Below, in pieces: positions 12,049-23,846 of a DNA stretch of 64,000 nucleotides. This DNA is from Phascolomyces articulosus (taxonomy: Eukaryota; Mucoromycota; Mucoromycetes; Mucorales; Lichtheimiaceae), in the NCBI GenBank assembly GCA_025677815.1, contig JAIXMP010000014.1, positions 868,001-932,000 on the forward strand. The letters are read 5' to 3'. Position 1 is the stretch's first letter. The number at the start of each line of letters is the position of its first letter. A program made the position numbers and the translations under genes. The notes under the pieces are model-generated. The model did not search any database and was not told where the DNA came from. It worked only from the letters and a program-made list of their open reading frames with translations.

Positions 12049-12523
12049 TATTAGGTGTTGTACCCTATTGGATGAGCCAGGCGAAGATGGGGTGCTAGCG
12101 TAGGTTCATACTATCTAGGCAAAAGCAGTTTAAGTTGAATAAGTTGTTAGGTTGAGAGGGCGTTTGTCAAACTCCTATCTCCTAGCCCTTAGGAGGGGGA
12201 ACACTTTCCAATGGTAGTATGAACTGAGGGTATGTGGAGGGAAATAGATTCTTTATTATTATTATTTGACATGTTGAATTCATTGAATGAATCTTTATAC
12301 TATATATATTTTTTTGGACATGGTAGTTTATTATAACATTAAAATTGTTGATTATAACAATAAATAAATAATAAAGTGTTTGTTTTCCATATCGTTATTA
12401 ACTTGTTTCACTTGCTCGTTTATATACTATGACTATTATTTTATATGTGTTCGTATTATATATATATAACTCTTCTTTTTCAGCTAGTAGCTAGTATACT
12501 ACAATCAGGCATGTTTATTGATT
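12049..12523. mobile_element. second insertion in repeat copy B, with internal hairpins
   Basis: About 475 bp absent from copy A between TTATAAAAT and the CATAG/TCATCTCAATC segment. Its left part is less AT-rich than the surroundings. It has a perfect 10-bp inverted repeat, GTTCATACTA (12104-12113) with TAGTATGAAC (12215-12224), and inside it a 6-bp stem CTCCTA/TAGGAG (12179-12195). Exact ends and any target duplication are not clear. A SINE-like or other small non-autonomous element is possible, but unproven. Confidence 0.4.
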
Positions 12524-13602
12524 TAAAAAAAACATAGTCATCTCAATCTTGACAAATAAAAAAAAAGGCAATCGTTTGGTTCCTTGTTGGTGTTTTGTTT
12601 ATAACATACACACTTGACGTTACTATTATTATTATTGCTGTTGTTATATTGATTTAACCGCAACCTAGCAAGTATATAAAATAATAAATAACAGAGATGT
12701 TGAATCTTGATGTATAAAAAAGGGTCAATCGTTGATTCCATTTGGTTAGTGGTGATTTGTTTATATGAGTGGCGTTGTTATATACAAAACCTACGGGTAT
12801 TATTAATAAGTATTGAAGCATAGTGTCATTGTTTCTCTCTCCCATATATGTTTACTTGCCAACAAAAGAACCTGTTCTTTATAACAACGAATTTATGTCC
12901 TTCTTCTTCCCATACCACACAAGCATTACAAGGCGACAATATAATTAACATTTCTTTATCTTATTGATAGGTTGTTCCAATGGTATATTAATATTTTATT
13001 CCTACAACCGTATAATTCATATATTTGAACACTCTATCGATTCTAGAAACTGCATCATTTTTTCTTTCTTTGTCTTTGTTTCCAAAATTCACGCTCTTGA
13101 TGATTTTGACGAACACTGCCCATTTTTTATGATCCTATTGGATAAAAACCTTGTTAAAATTATAAACAAATAATCTAGTCCAATCATGTTCAGCTGTCAA
13201 TCGCAACATATGTGCTTTTGAATCCTGTTATTAATAGTGGGATGATATTTGCAATACAACAGTTTGACCGTGATGGAATGATTGGAAGGTAATATAAAAG
13301 CACCAGTCCTTGAAAGGTGGATGCTAAAATAATTCTAGTAACAAAATCATCCAACTCATTTATGATCGTACATATCTCAACTACCTTATTTGAATCGTCA
13401 ATTTGAAACTTGAACTATCTCTCTATTATTATGCTGAAACATGTGTTGTTGTAAATCTAATTCTTCGACCAGTTTTATGATCTTTCGGTTTTCATTGTGG
13501 ATTATTAGTACACATACTATCGAGTTTCAAAGTTTTACCCTTTTTTTTCTGACAAGTTCTTCTTGATTTATACTATTTTTGGAGGAGATGGCTGTTATTA
13601 TA

Positions 13603-14133
13603 TTTCAAAAAAAAAAAAAAAGCTGTTATGTATGTCTTGACTTTCTGTTGCATCCGATAAAGAAATTTCAGAATGGAATATCCTAGTGCAATTGAAATCA
13701 TAGGTTGATGAATCAAGACCAGCAAAATCGGTAGGATTATGGTCATTTTTTAGCACTAACTGTGATATATCCACATGATCCAAAACGCAATAATTCACAA
13801 TAACAAGATGTTTTATTCAAGAGAGAAAGAGAAAAAATGAACGGATATATGCTTCAATTGCATTTCAAGTCAAAGAAATTGATGGTCATCACTACAGTCA
13901 AAAAAAACATAAAGTCTTTTACGAATAAGATTCTTCCTGTTGAAACCAAGATTTTCAGTGTTATAAAAGGCATTTATCAGGAACATTTGCATTATGATTT
14001 GTTTAATTTCTCGGTTGAATATTAATGCGAGTTTCGAAAGAAAAAAATATATACTTACAGCCTTTGGCACCACACCATATTAATTCACCTTTTACCTTCT
14101 TGCTCCTTATCCTCTCCTTCCTCGTCCTTCGTT
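13603..14133. other. intergenic before the DNAJC28-domain gene
   Basis: Short minus-strand frame at 13598-13798 and plus frame at 13837-14025 show no recognisable domain, and I do not call them genes. The 3' half holds the promoter and 5' untranslated region of the gene at 14134. Confidence 0.4.
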
Positions 14134-15186
14134 ATGCGTCGATTTATTACTACAAACATTTGTTCATCTCCAATGCATCGGTCATTTGCCGCTCGATCGG
14201 ATCATGTTCAATCTCCATTAAGACACACTTTCAAAGGAATGCAAGCCATGCCCTTTTCTTCTCGTACTATTTTTGATCCTGAACCCAATGAAAAAGAATC
14301 GACCCAAGACAATCAACAATTACCCAATGACAAACCATGGGATGGGGAAGAATCCGTAGCTGATTCCGTATTACGTATGGTCATGGACAAATATAACAAA
14401 CCTTTACGAGTTGAAGGTGCTGCACGACGTAACCTTCCTCAACCACAGACCTATGCTCATCCAATCCAAGGTCTCTATGATAAGCATTCTCAAGAACAAC
14501 AAGAGGATACTACCAACAGTGAATTGAGTTCAGGTGAAAAAGCCATGCTTCGTGATAAAATGACACGTTCGAAACGTCAAAAACGAATCATGAGTGCTCG
14601 TGATGCTGCGCTTGATTATTCTCTTGAAAAAAAGTACCCGTCCTCTTCTTCACAGAAAAAGAAAGGAATCGTAGAAGAGGATAATGAATGGATGGAACGA
14701 CCGAAGAGTATTGCAGAAATGGGATTATTAGCTGAAGAACGAATTCGAGAAGCCAGAGCCAAAGGCCATTTTGATTATTTACCTGGACGAGGCAAACCCA
14801 TTCCTACGGATATCAATGAAAATAATCCATTTGTGGATCGAACAGAATATTTTTTGAATCGTATCGTACAAAGACAAGGAGCAGCGCCTCCTTGGATTAT
14901 GATGCAACAAGAAGTGGATACGGAAACAACAAAATTTCGAACGGATTTAGAACGGTCCTTAAGATTATATGTGACAACGGAGAGGGATTCAATTACTACC
15001 TCTTCGATGGCATTACGTGAATGGAGGCATAATAATCAAGGGTATTTTGGTACCTTGTTGGAAAAATTAAATGGTCGATTAAGAAGCTATAATGTCATGT
15101 GTCCTGCGTCCGTGCGTAAAAACAGATTGGATCTGGAAGAAGAGTTGCAGGATGTGTACCGTCGTATCACAACACCCAGTTCATAA
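14134..15186 (+). CDS. DNAJC28-type conserved domain (DUF1992) protein, mitochondrial
   Basis: Single exon, 350 residues. The N-terminus MRRFITTNICSSP...RSFAAR is basic and Ser/Arg-rich without acids, as expected of a mitochondrial presequence. The DUF1992 / DNAJC28 conserved domain lies at about residues 190-260: SIAEMGLLAEERIREARAKG, then FDYLPGRGKPIP and NPFVDRTEYFLNRIVQRQG. No J domain or HPD motif is present, as in fungal and many other members, so a DnaJ co-chaperone activity should not be assumed. The C-terminal third is helical and charged. The animal relative DNAJC28 has been linked to the Golgi (COG complex), whereas the sequence here suggests the mitochondrion. Start chosen at the first ATG, which opens the presequence. 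Confidence 0.85.
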   Translation: MRRFITTNICSSPMHRSFAARSDHVQSPLRHTFKGMQAMPFSSRTIFDPEPNEKESTQDNQQLPNDKPWDGEESVADSVLRMVMDKYNKPLRVEGAARRNLPQPQTYAHPIQGLYDKHSQEQQEDTTNSELSSGEKAMLRDKMTRSKRQKRIMSARDAALDYSLEKKYPSSSSQKKKGIVEEDNEWMERPKSIAEMGLLAEERIREARAKGHFDYLPGRGKPIPTDINENNPFVDRTEYFLNRIVQRQGAAPPWIMMQQEVDTETTKFRTDLERSLRLYVTTERDSITTSSMALREWRHNNQGYFGTLLEKLNGRLRSYNVMCPASVRKNRLDLEEELQDVYRRITTPSS

Positions 15187-15775
15187 TTATTTTTTTTTTA
15201 AATAGTAGATAAAATAGCTGATAACTTGTATTAAACCATCCACCCTACCTTGTTTGTATTATTATATAAAGATGTATATACCAAGGTAATAATAATAATA
15301 GTCACTCCATTTCGTTTTTTGTTATGCATGAAAATAATCGTATTATCTTGGGAAAAATAGAATAAAGTTGTTGAAAAGCGCATGTCAGATCGATAAATGA
15401 ATGATATGACTCAATAGTAGACACAGTGGTTTCTTTTTAAGATACAATACATATCATTGATCCGACATCCTTATTGAAACAAGATAAGCAAACCATCCAA
15501 AGAAAACAAAATACCCGATGACTGATGATAAAACTGATAATTCACTTTAAATGTTCTGTAAATGCGTGTTCCCATCACGCTCTTGGATTTCTGGTTTTTT
15601 TTTAGTCGGATCGATAATAGTATTATAGTATGAACTTTGATTTCCATTGATAAATAATTTAGTGTTACTCACGTCAACCGAGCCAGAAATACATACCGGA
15701 TAAATTAATCCCCGTAGAGGTTTTTTTTTCGTAACTTAAAATCTTTTTATAAAATTTAAATTTCAACATTATGAA
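15187..15775. other. intergenic
   Basis: About 590 AT-rich bases between the DNAJC28-domain gene and the transposase relic. No gene seen. Confidence 0.5.
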
Positions 15776-17876
15776 ATGGACAATACGAATCTTCGCAGAT
15801 GTACTGGTTGTAAAGGCAATCGCCCTCTTGAAATGTTTGTAGCTAATCAGGAAACTTATAACACCTGCCAAAGGTGCCTTAATCGTCAAAGTGATGTTGG
15901 CAAACCCATTGCCGAAGAATTACTCCGTACGATGGACGAAGCAATGGAAATGATTCCTTCTCGTGACGACAACGACGATCACGTGGCATGTTCTCTCAAT
16001 GTGTATATTCGTCTTGATGATGATATGTTACAACTAGAACATGACAGATATTCATACTCGCATTGAAGCTATTGATGGATATCATTACTACCAAGAATTC
16101 ACATCCAATCCAAGCAAGAAGCTTGATCGCACATTTTCTTGTCGTTGTTCCCGGGATCGGGATGTACTGTAATAGCGCAGGTCCAACATCGTATACTTAC
16201 AATTGGGTTCTGTTGGACACTGTGGAGGAAGCGCGAGAGATAATAGCAAGAGATAGAAAGAAAGATAATAGCCGTAATATATGATGATAAAACGATGTGG
16301 GATCTTGGTTTGCAAGATCCCTCTTTTTATATAGTCGAAATATAAGCGGCTAATCTAACGTCTACACTAATATCAATGATCTACGTTTCTATCTAGAATA
16401 TCTAATCCTTCTTATATTTCTATCTACAACCATCCATTCGTCCATCCATCATGTCTCCTTGATATCCTCTGATGTTGTGTCGATCAACGACCTTATGGGT
16501 TGTATATCGTCGTAATGGTATGCACCATTATATGTACAGCAACAAGTAGAAGGTGCGAATCGTAGATGGCTTGATTCCCGCTTTGAAACCTTTTTCTATG
16601 GAGGTCAGATTAATGGACTGATCGATAAACGCAATGCCTATGTTCATCTCAACATCGAACATTCTATTGGACATATTGCACGACCACCCATCGAAACCAA
16701 TAGTGTCGATGAAGAAATACGTTTATATATTGAAGAAAACTGCATCACAATGTCTGCTACAACTTTATACCAAGATATATTGACTCTGTATCCTGAACAA
16801 GCACTTGGTGTACTTACGCAACCGCAGGTGTATTATTGGTGGAATCACGCATTTCAAAGGCAACAAGCTTGATCGTGTCCAATTCACATCTTCAGAAATG
16901 TTGATAGACAGGGCTACTACACAAGGTGTTCAAAAGGTAAGCTAATATTAAACTAGTTTATAAAATATAATTTGCTTTGTATGTGCATTTTAGGGAGCAA
17001 TACATAGCGGAACAACATATAAGATTCAAGATTATGCAGAAGTTTGATAATAGTTATTAAGCAAAATATAAATAAAATATATTAAAATAAAACAGGTTTT
17101 TACACAAGCTACCAACCAATAATCTGGGTTTGAGTTTTGTTATGCCATTGTTTCGTACTATACTTCAGTTATTATGGCAAATGGGAGAAGTGGAAGAGTT
17201 TCATGTTGACTCTACTTTTAAAACAAATCGTACTGGACATGAACTCTATGGGATTGTTGCCCACTGGTACCAACACAGCGGAACTTCCAGCAACCACCAC
17301 ACCGGCAGCACCCTCAGCCAAAATGTACGCTACTCCTTATGACCTCTTTATTATTTTTTCGTTTCTTTGATCTAAACCCTTCCTTTAATCTATTTATAGC
17401 ATCCAACTTCCTTTAGAATTACAGAAGCCATATTAAACATAATTCGTTGGTTGACTTGGCTTCATTATCGAGATCATGCAAATCATTATGCTCTGTCGTT
17501 GCAGCATTGGATGTATAGAATCTCCTCAACGCCAAAACAACTACGAAGCTATCATATTTAACGTATGTAGCAAAATATGGGGAAATAATCTGCAAAATTT
17601 GTAACTGCACCACGATACACGTAAGAACAACAAAAAAAGTATATCCAGTGTTTGTTAAAAGTCTTCAAGAGGAAAAACTTATGGGTTTGAATTGTCACCT
17701 TGATTATTACCGGTGCCAAGATGATGATGATGTCCCTGTCTCTCTCAAGTCTGGTCTAGTATTATTGGGTGATGCTAAAGATTATCAGAAATGGCATGAG
17801 GAACAACATAGAAACAGATAACGAAAATCTTGTTCAAGAATTTGGTGATCCTGAATCTAGTGATGCGGAGGAATAA
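15776..17876 (+). pseudogene. decayed MULE/FAR1-type DNA transposase gene
   Basis: Coding-like segments in changing frames. 15776-16066 starts MDNTNLRRCTGCKGNRPLEM with a CxxC...CxxC zinc-binding head. After a frame change at about 16040 the next segment reads IEAIDGYHYYQEF...CRCSRDRD and stops at 16170. 16546-16872 is a clean frame including HLNIEHSIGHIARPP and VYYWWNHAFQRQQA, stop. 17130-17270 contains GEVEEFHVDSTFKTNRTGHELYG, which resembles the first catalytic Asp motif (DSTFKTN) of the MULE transposase domain. The final segment ends EFGDPESSDAEE, stop 17876. At least three frame breaks or stops separate the pieces and introns explain only some. No terminal inverted repeats were identified by eye. 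Confidence 0.6.
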
Positions 17877-19816
17877 TGTCTGATTATATTTTTTTGATTT
17901 CTTTTTTTTTTCTATCATATAAGAAATATATCGTTATTGCACCCCTCTGACTCCAGCTTTTAATATATATATAACTTTAACTTTAGATCTCAAAAACTGA
18001 TAGAGAAAACTAGTTTTAAATTTTGTCACACATTTTTGTCTGCAACTCTACAAGACAAGAACATAGTCACCAAGAGAATAAATGATGCAGCAGACATCGT
18101 CAAGAAACGAAGACAGTAGGATACAGCAACATAAAAACAACATCAAATCATCTTTTATATTCCCTTGGCTTCATTCACATATATTTTACTAAGTATTTCT
18201 TTTCGATTGATCATCAACATTTTTATCTATTTTTTTTTTTATTTCTTCATGTTTGAAAAAAAAATCGGTCAACTTGTCAAGTACAAAAACTTTGTAAAAT
18301 TATAATAAAATCAATCAAGTTGTTATATAAAAAACATGTTCATATACAAATAACGAATATGCTTTATCTATCATTTTATTTACAATAAATTTTGGACTAC
18401 TATATCAAATGGGGAGAAGAAAGTAAGCAAATCATAATGATGTTATTCTAGAATGATGCATATGATAGTATATACAATTGAATACTATATACGTGAATCG
18501 CAGAGGTCATCTATGACTTTGCTTGGCAATAATTTTGACAAAGTAAAGTAGGATGCACAGTTTCGAGTTTCGAGTTTTGCCCAAAAAAATAGAGCACCTG
18601 TAAATTAAAACAATGATTTGCTAGACCATGCAATAATTAATCGAACCTTTTCTAAGCTCAAATAACTCGTGGACAAACCCATTTTGGACGATGAGCAGGT
18701 TGAATTTGCTGGTCATAGTCCAATTATTCAAACACTGCCCCCCAAGATAGCTCAATTTTGCATGAATGAACCTATTTTCAAAATTATAGCTCATTTTATT
18801 TATCCGTCGCCCAAATTCATGTAAACGCAAAATTAGTAACCCAAAACTGGCAAATGCAGAATCTTTCATGAGTAACGCAAAAATGTTTCTGCTTGGCGCA
18901 AATAATCTGTAGAGGTTTTTCTGTAAAATAGAAAAGAAGCTTGTCTTCATTTGTGAAACACGTTAAAGAAGAAATCCTGACGTCAAAAAAAAAAAAAGAA
19001 GAATGGGGCCCCTTTGATGATTATCATAAGAGAAATATGTGTAACGGCTTGAATTGTTCGGGGTTGCCACATTTCCATTTATTACTACAAGTTTACGTAC
19101 TAGCCAGTATTTGAGTGATGTAATCTTTTTTAATGGTCCGCAACAACAACAAAGCGAGTAATAATGAAGCCCAACAGATTATTCCCGTCGCTTGCGGGGT
19201 GAAATAAGACGGGAAATAATGGACGCATTGACAGGTATTTATTATTTACCATCTCATCTTTTTATATGATATGATAATGAAAAAAAAAGAAGATCATCAA
19301 AAATGATTTGATCGTAAAATAATAACAATCGTAAACTGTTTCTAAAAAAGGTACTTTTTCTTTATAAAAACGAGGTTCCCCGTTAAACTTTACGATTTTT
19401 TTTAAAGTTTGGTTATGGTCCCCTCTTTTTATTATGCCTTCAATCCTAAACAAGGCAATTACCCCGATAAAAAAATCTTTTTCCTTTTCTTCTTCCACCG
19501 GGATTTTTCAGCCGATTCCTTCCCTCTCCATCTCCCCCCAATTTTTTCTAGTTAACAAATAAATCATAACGCATCCCTATACTACCTTATCCCAAACAAC
19601 CAGAAGAAAATATAGATTTAAAAACAAACAAAAAGGGAAAACAAAGACGGATGGATTACAAGATGATGTTCAATTTATATATTTTTATTAATCGTCTTTT
19701 TTGTTCACTAAGGGTGGTTCATGCTGAGTGAGAGATGGGAAAAGGAGTGAAACACGGAAGAAGACGGGCTTTTTTATGATTATTTTGTTGGGATATGTGG
19801 TTTATAATATAACTAT
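17877..19816. other. gene-poor region with repeat traces
   Basis: About 1.9 kb between the transposase relic and the transaldolase stop. It contains a segment at about 18745-18812 that resembles one at about 41080-41150, an LTR-like start TGTAACGGC at about 19040, and an inverted repeat at 19178-19220. The 109-codon minus frame at 18621-18950 overlaps the shared repeat segment and is not called a gene. Confidence 0.4.
19178..19220. repeat. inverted repeat, ATTATTCCCGTC / GACGGGAAATAAT
   Basis: Left arm 19178-19189, right arm 19208-19220, 12 paired bases with one extra A in the right arm, loop of 18. The loop contains GCGGGG. It may be a terminator-like hairpin or the remnant of a small transposon; the nearest gene ends 600 bp away. 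Confidence 0.5.
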
Positions 19817-21133
19817 TTACAATTTTTCCTTCAACATTTCTTCCAACTTACGACCATCCTTGGCAAAGTTACGAATACCTTCAGACAACTTTTCAGTAGC
19901 CATGGCATCTTCATTCATATCCCAACGGAAAGCAGTTTCATTGGTGAAATATTCGACCTTGGGAAGTTGTTGAGCCTTGGCCTTTTCAACAGACAACTTG
20001 GCGGGCAAAGCAGCGGTATCTTCTTGCATTTCACCCAAAAGCTTGGGAGCAATGGTAAGATAATCACAACCAGCCAATTCCTTGATTTCACCAGTGTTAC
20101 GGAAAGAAGCACCCATGACAATGGTGTTGTAGCCATATTGCTTGTAGTAGTTGTAAATCTTGGTGACGGAAATGACACCAGGATCTTCATGGCTTTCATA
20201 GGTTTGACCAGTGGATTTCTTGTACCAATCCAAAATACGACCGACAAAAGGAGAGATCAAAGTGACACCGGCTTCAGCACAGGCAACGGCTTGAGGGAAA
20301 CCGAACAATAAGGTCAAGTTACAGTGGATACCGTGTTCCTTTTCCAAAACCTGGTAATAAAAGAAGTTCATGAGTTCTCCGTAATAATGTTTTCTATCCC
20401 CCAATCTATTTCTCGGTCCATTCCGTCTTCTCTTTTTATATTTTATCTCATAAAAATTCTTACCGAAGCAGCTTGGATACCTTCCCAGGTAGAAGCAATC
20501 TTGATTAAGATACGATCCTTGCTGACACCATCTTCTTCATACAACTTGATCAAACGAACGGCCTTTTCGATAGTGGCCTTGGTGTTATAAGAAAGACGAG
20601 CATCGACTTCAGTGGAGACACGACCAGGAACAATCTTTAAGATTTCCTTACCAAAGTTGATCAAGAGCTTATCAACAGCCCATTCGAGTTGGTCTTCGGC
20701 GTTACTATATATCATATTATAAAGTTTAACTTGTGTGCTTTCCTATAAACTTGTTTTCAACCCGTTGTTGTTGTTGCGTTGATCCTCTTTCCTCCTCTTT
20801 CCTGAATGATTGATAACTTACCCGCCCTTGGCCTTACCGAAAGCAACAGCATCATCGATAAGAGCAGCATATTGAGGCTTTTGGGAAGCAGCCAAGATCA
20901 AAGATGGGTTGGTGGTAGCATCTTGGGGCTTGTATTGAGCAATGGCTAATTTTTATGCAAACGTTAATCTATCTCCACCTCAAAAAATGTTTCGTGATTT
21001 TTTTTCAAACAAGGACAAGTATCGCCTTGTCTATGGGAATAACTCATCCAAAAACTTGAGACTTACTTTCAAAGTCACCGGAATCAGCGACAATGGTAGT
21101 ATATTGCTTGATTTGTTCGAGAACGGAGGCCAT
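19817..21133 (-). CDS. TAL1: transaldolase
   Basis: Four exons: 21133-21067, 20945-20822, 20704-20464 and 20350-19817, total 966 nt, 321 residues, the usual size for the class of yeast Tal1 and human TALDO1. It catalyses transfer of a three-carbon unit from sedoheptulose-7-phosphate to glyceraldehyde-3-phosphate in the non-oxidative pentose phosphate pathway, in the cytosol. The TIM-barrel motifs are all present: DATTNPSL near residue 30, [12 protein letters not shown] at 91-102, and [10 protein letters not shown], where Lys132 is the Schiff-base lysine. [19 protein letters not shown] and [12 protein letters not shown] follow. The codon choice is strongly biased (Lys AAG, Gly GGT), which fits high expression. 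Divergent from the thioesterase gene, with 1.1 kb between start codons. Confidence 0.95.
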
Positions 21134-22273
21134 GGTTTGTTATAAGAAAAAAAAAGGTTGAATAAAGTAAAAGAAGAAGAAAAATTACGTTTGCAAACAC
21201 TTGACCTTTTTATTTATTTATTTTTTGCCCAGAACCCGCTCGAACCAAAAAAAAAAAAAAAGGTCCGCAAACGCCCTTTATTTTCCTTTCTCTCTCACAC
21301 ATCGATCAAAAGATCATCAATGATTGGATGATCAGTATTCTGATAGCGGGGCCCTGATTGTATATCATGCCTTTCTTTCTTTGGCTTTCTAAATGATTAT
21401 TATTAGATTATGAAGCATTTAATCAGCAGATTTGCATATTATGCATGAAACAAGATTTGATGCTGTTTATAAAGATAGATTGACTATAACACACCAGGGT
21501 TTTGCTTAGTAACCAAGAAAATTGCACGTTGCCATAGGATAATAATAAAATTGAATCCCATTTTTTTATTCCTTCTTCTTACTAAACTACTTTGATGTGC
21601 TATGGTCAGATGGAGTACAATTCCACCTTATATATATATATTATCCGGAAGCCATTCGGCCGAAAAGAGACGTGACGCAGTACACTCTGGTATTTTATTT
21701 TCATGTTATGCAATTATTCTAATAGGCTGTCTAAACTTTGCTTGGTAATGAAAAGAAGTTGTCTATAATAGTTACTACCACTTTGTGCACGTACAATTGT
21801 GTGATTTTCCTTTTACCTCTCTCACTACGTTTATATATTTATTTATGCACATACCACACAACTCTAATTTTTCATCTTTACTACTGTCAACCCATGATAC
21901 CATCCAACTACTACTACTAAAAAAAATCCGAAATTGAGGATCCGATCAAAGAAGAGGTTCTTATCGTTCCAGAAGGATTTTGACAATTATGTTTAACCAT
22001 ACAAAACCAACAAATTAGTCATCTGCATTTAATTTTCTACTCAATGATTGGGTATATTCAAAAAAATATAGCCGTCCCTTTATTTTTTATTATTATTATC
22101 ACCCATCTCCTTTATATATTCGCCACCACACTTTCCCCTCTCCCCTCTCTCTTTTACCTCTTTTTTCTACTCCACACTTATTTCCCCACATACACACACA
22201 GCCCTTTTTTGTTTTTGTCAGTTTACTCAAATACATAGATTGGACCATACCCCGCTTGTAAGTTGAACATATC
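21134..22273. promoter_or_regulatory. divergent promoter region, transaldolase / thioesterase
   Basis: 1.14 kb between two divergent start codons. CT-rich tracts lie just before the thioesterase start (22090-22200). No specific operator is identified. Confidence 0.4.
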
Positions 22274-23846
22274 ATGTCAGTCACTGAGAAGAACGAAGAA
22301 CAGCCTACGATCATCGAATCGAACGAACAGCAACGTGTGGGTCATGAAATGGCAAGAGCCTTGACTGTGGAAGAAATTGATACAGACTTATACCGTAGTA
22401 ACGAATTATGGCATCCGAATGGATCCAGAGGAACTTTTGGAGGACAAGTAAATATGATTTTTGTTTTGTTGTTTTGACGGATCCGGATAAATTTTAGGAA
22501 TAAAAAACTGACAGCTTTATTTTTTTCATAGCTTGTGGCTCAAGCTTTAAGAGCTGCATGGAATACAGTTCCTGAAGGATTTCATGCACATGTATGTATA
22601 ATAGTATATATATATATACATCAACGAATAACAAAAAAATATGCGAGTATACTGATACTAATGAAAATATTTAGTCATTACACAATTATTTCTTGGTACC
22701 AGGACGATCCGATGTTCCAGCAATTTATCAAGTAAATCGCGTAAGAGATGGTCGGTCTTTTGCAACTCGTGTTGTTACATGTACCCAACAAGGCAAAACT
22801 GTCATTGTTTGTACTTGTAGTTTTACGCGATCTGATAATATGGATGAAACCCTTCATCATCAGGTAAAATAGAATAGAGAGACTGTAGAGAGAAGGATTG
22901 AAGAAAACAAAGAATGAAAAACTCATATTGTTTGGTTATCACGATTGTAGTCACCAATGCCAGCAGATGTGCCACGCCCTGAAGATTTACCAAAGTAAGT
23001 TTAAAATGACACATCAAAAAAATATGACACGTGAAGTTTTTACGAAACGATACGATGAATCTAATTTTTTTTCTTTTTTGGAATCTACTCTATAGTAACA
23101 ATGATCGGTTGAGATTATTGGTCCAAGACCCTCGTATTCCTGATGAACACCGTCAACGATTTGAAAATTATATGGATGCTGTGACACCTGTAGAATATCG
23201 TGATATTAAGGTAGATACAGTGGATGAATTTGTCCGCGGTCGTGTTGAACCTAATGAACATCAGGTAATGACGAATAATATTTTGGAGGATGAATTTTTA
23301 ACAAGATGAAAGAGAAAGAGTAAAAGAAAGGAAAAATAACACTTTATATTTATATTTAAAATATAGGGACAATGGTTTAAAGCCCGAGAAAGATTACCAG
23401 ACAATGATCCAGCACTTCATGCATGTAGTATTGCCTATGCATCCGATAGTGGTATTTTAATGACGGCTGTCCGTGCCAATGGTATGATGGCCCGTAAAGG
23501 GGTTGGTATGATGGCCAGTTTAGATCATTCTATGTGGTTCCATGCTCCCACCCGAGCGGATGAATGGTAAATAATAATATATAGCGGACTCGTGCTGAAA
23601 AGTTCATTTTTATCTAGTTGAGTTTGAGTAGATTTAGTAGTAACACGATCATTTATTATTGTAATTTTTAGGCTTTATTATGATCTGCACAGTCCTCGTA
23701 GTAACGATGGACGTGGTACAGCATTTGGTCGGATTTATAACCAACAAGGTGTTTTAGTGGCTACTACTTCACAAGAAGGTATTATTCGATTAACCAAAGG
23801 TGAACAAGAACGACGAAGAAAAGCAGCCTTGTCTAATAAGTTGTAA
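22274..23846 (+). CDS. acyl-CoA thioesterase II (TesB/ACOT8 family), probably peroxisomal
   Basis: Seven exons: 22274-22447, 22532-22591, 22675-22863, 22951-22994, 23096-23264, 23367-23566 and 23672-23846, total 1011 nt, 336 residues. It hydrolyses fatty acyl-CoA to free acid and CoA. Two hot-dog domains are visible: the first with GTFGGQ|LVAQAL and SLHNYFLVPG, the second with IAYASDSGIL (the Asp of the TesB active site) and MASLDHSMWFH, then RIYNQQGVLVATTSQEG, supplying the Gln and Thr/Ser region. The length matches yeast Tes1 and human ACOT8. The last residues are SNKL; the terminal tripeptide NKL is close to, but not, the canonical SKL peroxisomal signal. The enzyme would work beside beta-oxidation. 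The start is the first ATG in a CT-rich leader. Confidence 0.92.

Larger units (their letters stand above)
10913..13602. repeat. dispersed repeat, copy B, split by two insertions
   Basis: Second copy of the 8508-9868 unit in the same orientation. It is broken at 11140/11973 by an 832-bp insert and at about 12049/12523 by a ~475-bp insert. With the inserts removed, order and spacing match copy A. Copy A provides the pre-insertion sequence at both junctions (TTGACCAGGATA against TTGACTAG...CTAGGATA at the first). Confidence 0.7.

Noticed and set aside
18621..18950. 109-codon minus-strand open frame
   Set aside because: It overlaps a segment shared with 41080-41150, so it is part of a repeat. 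No domain is visible.
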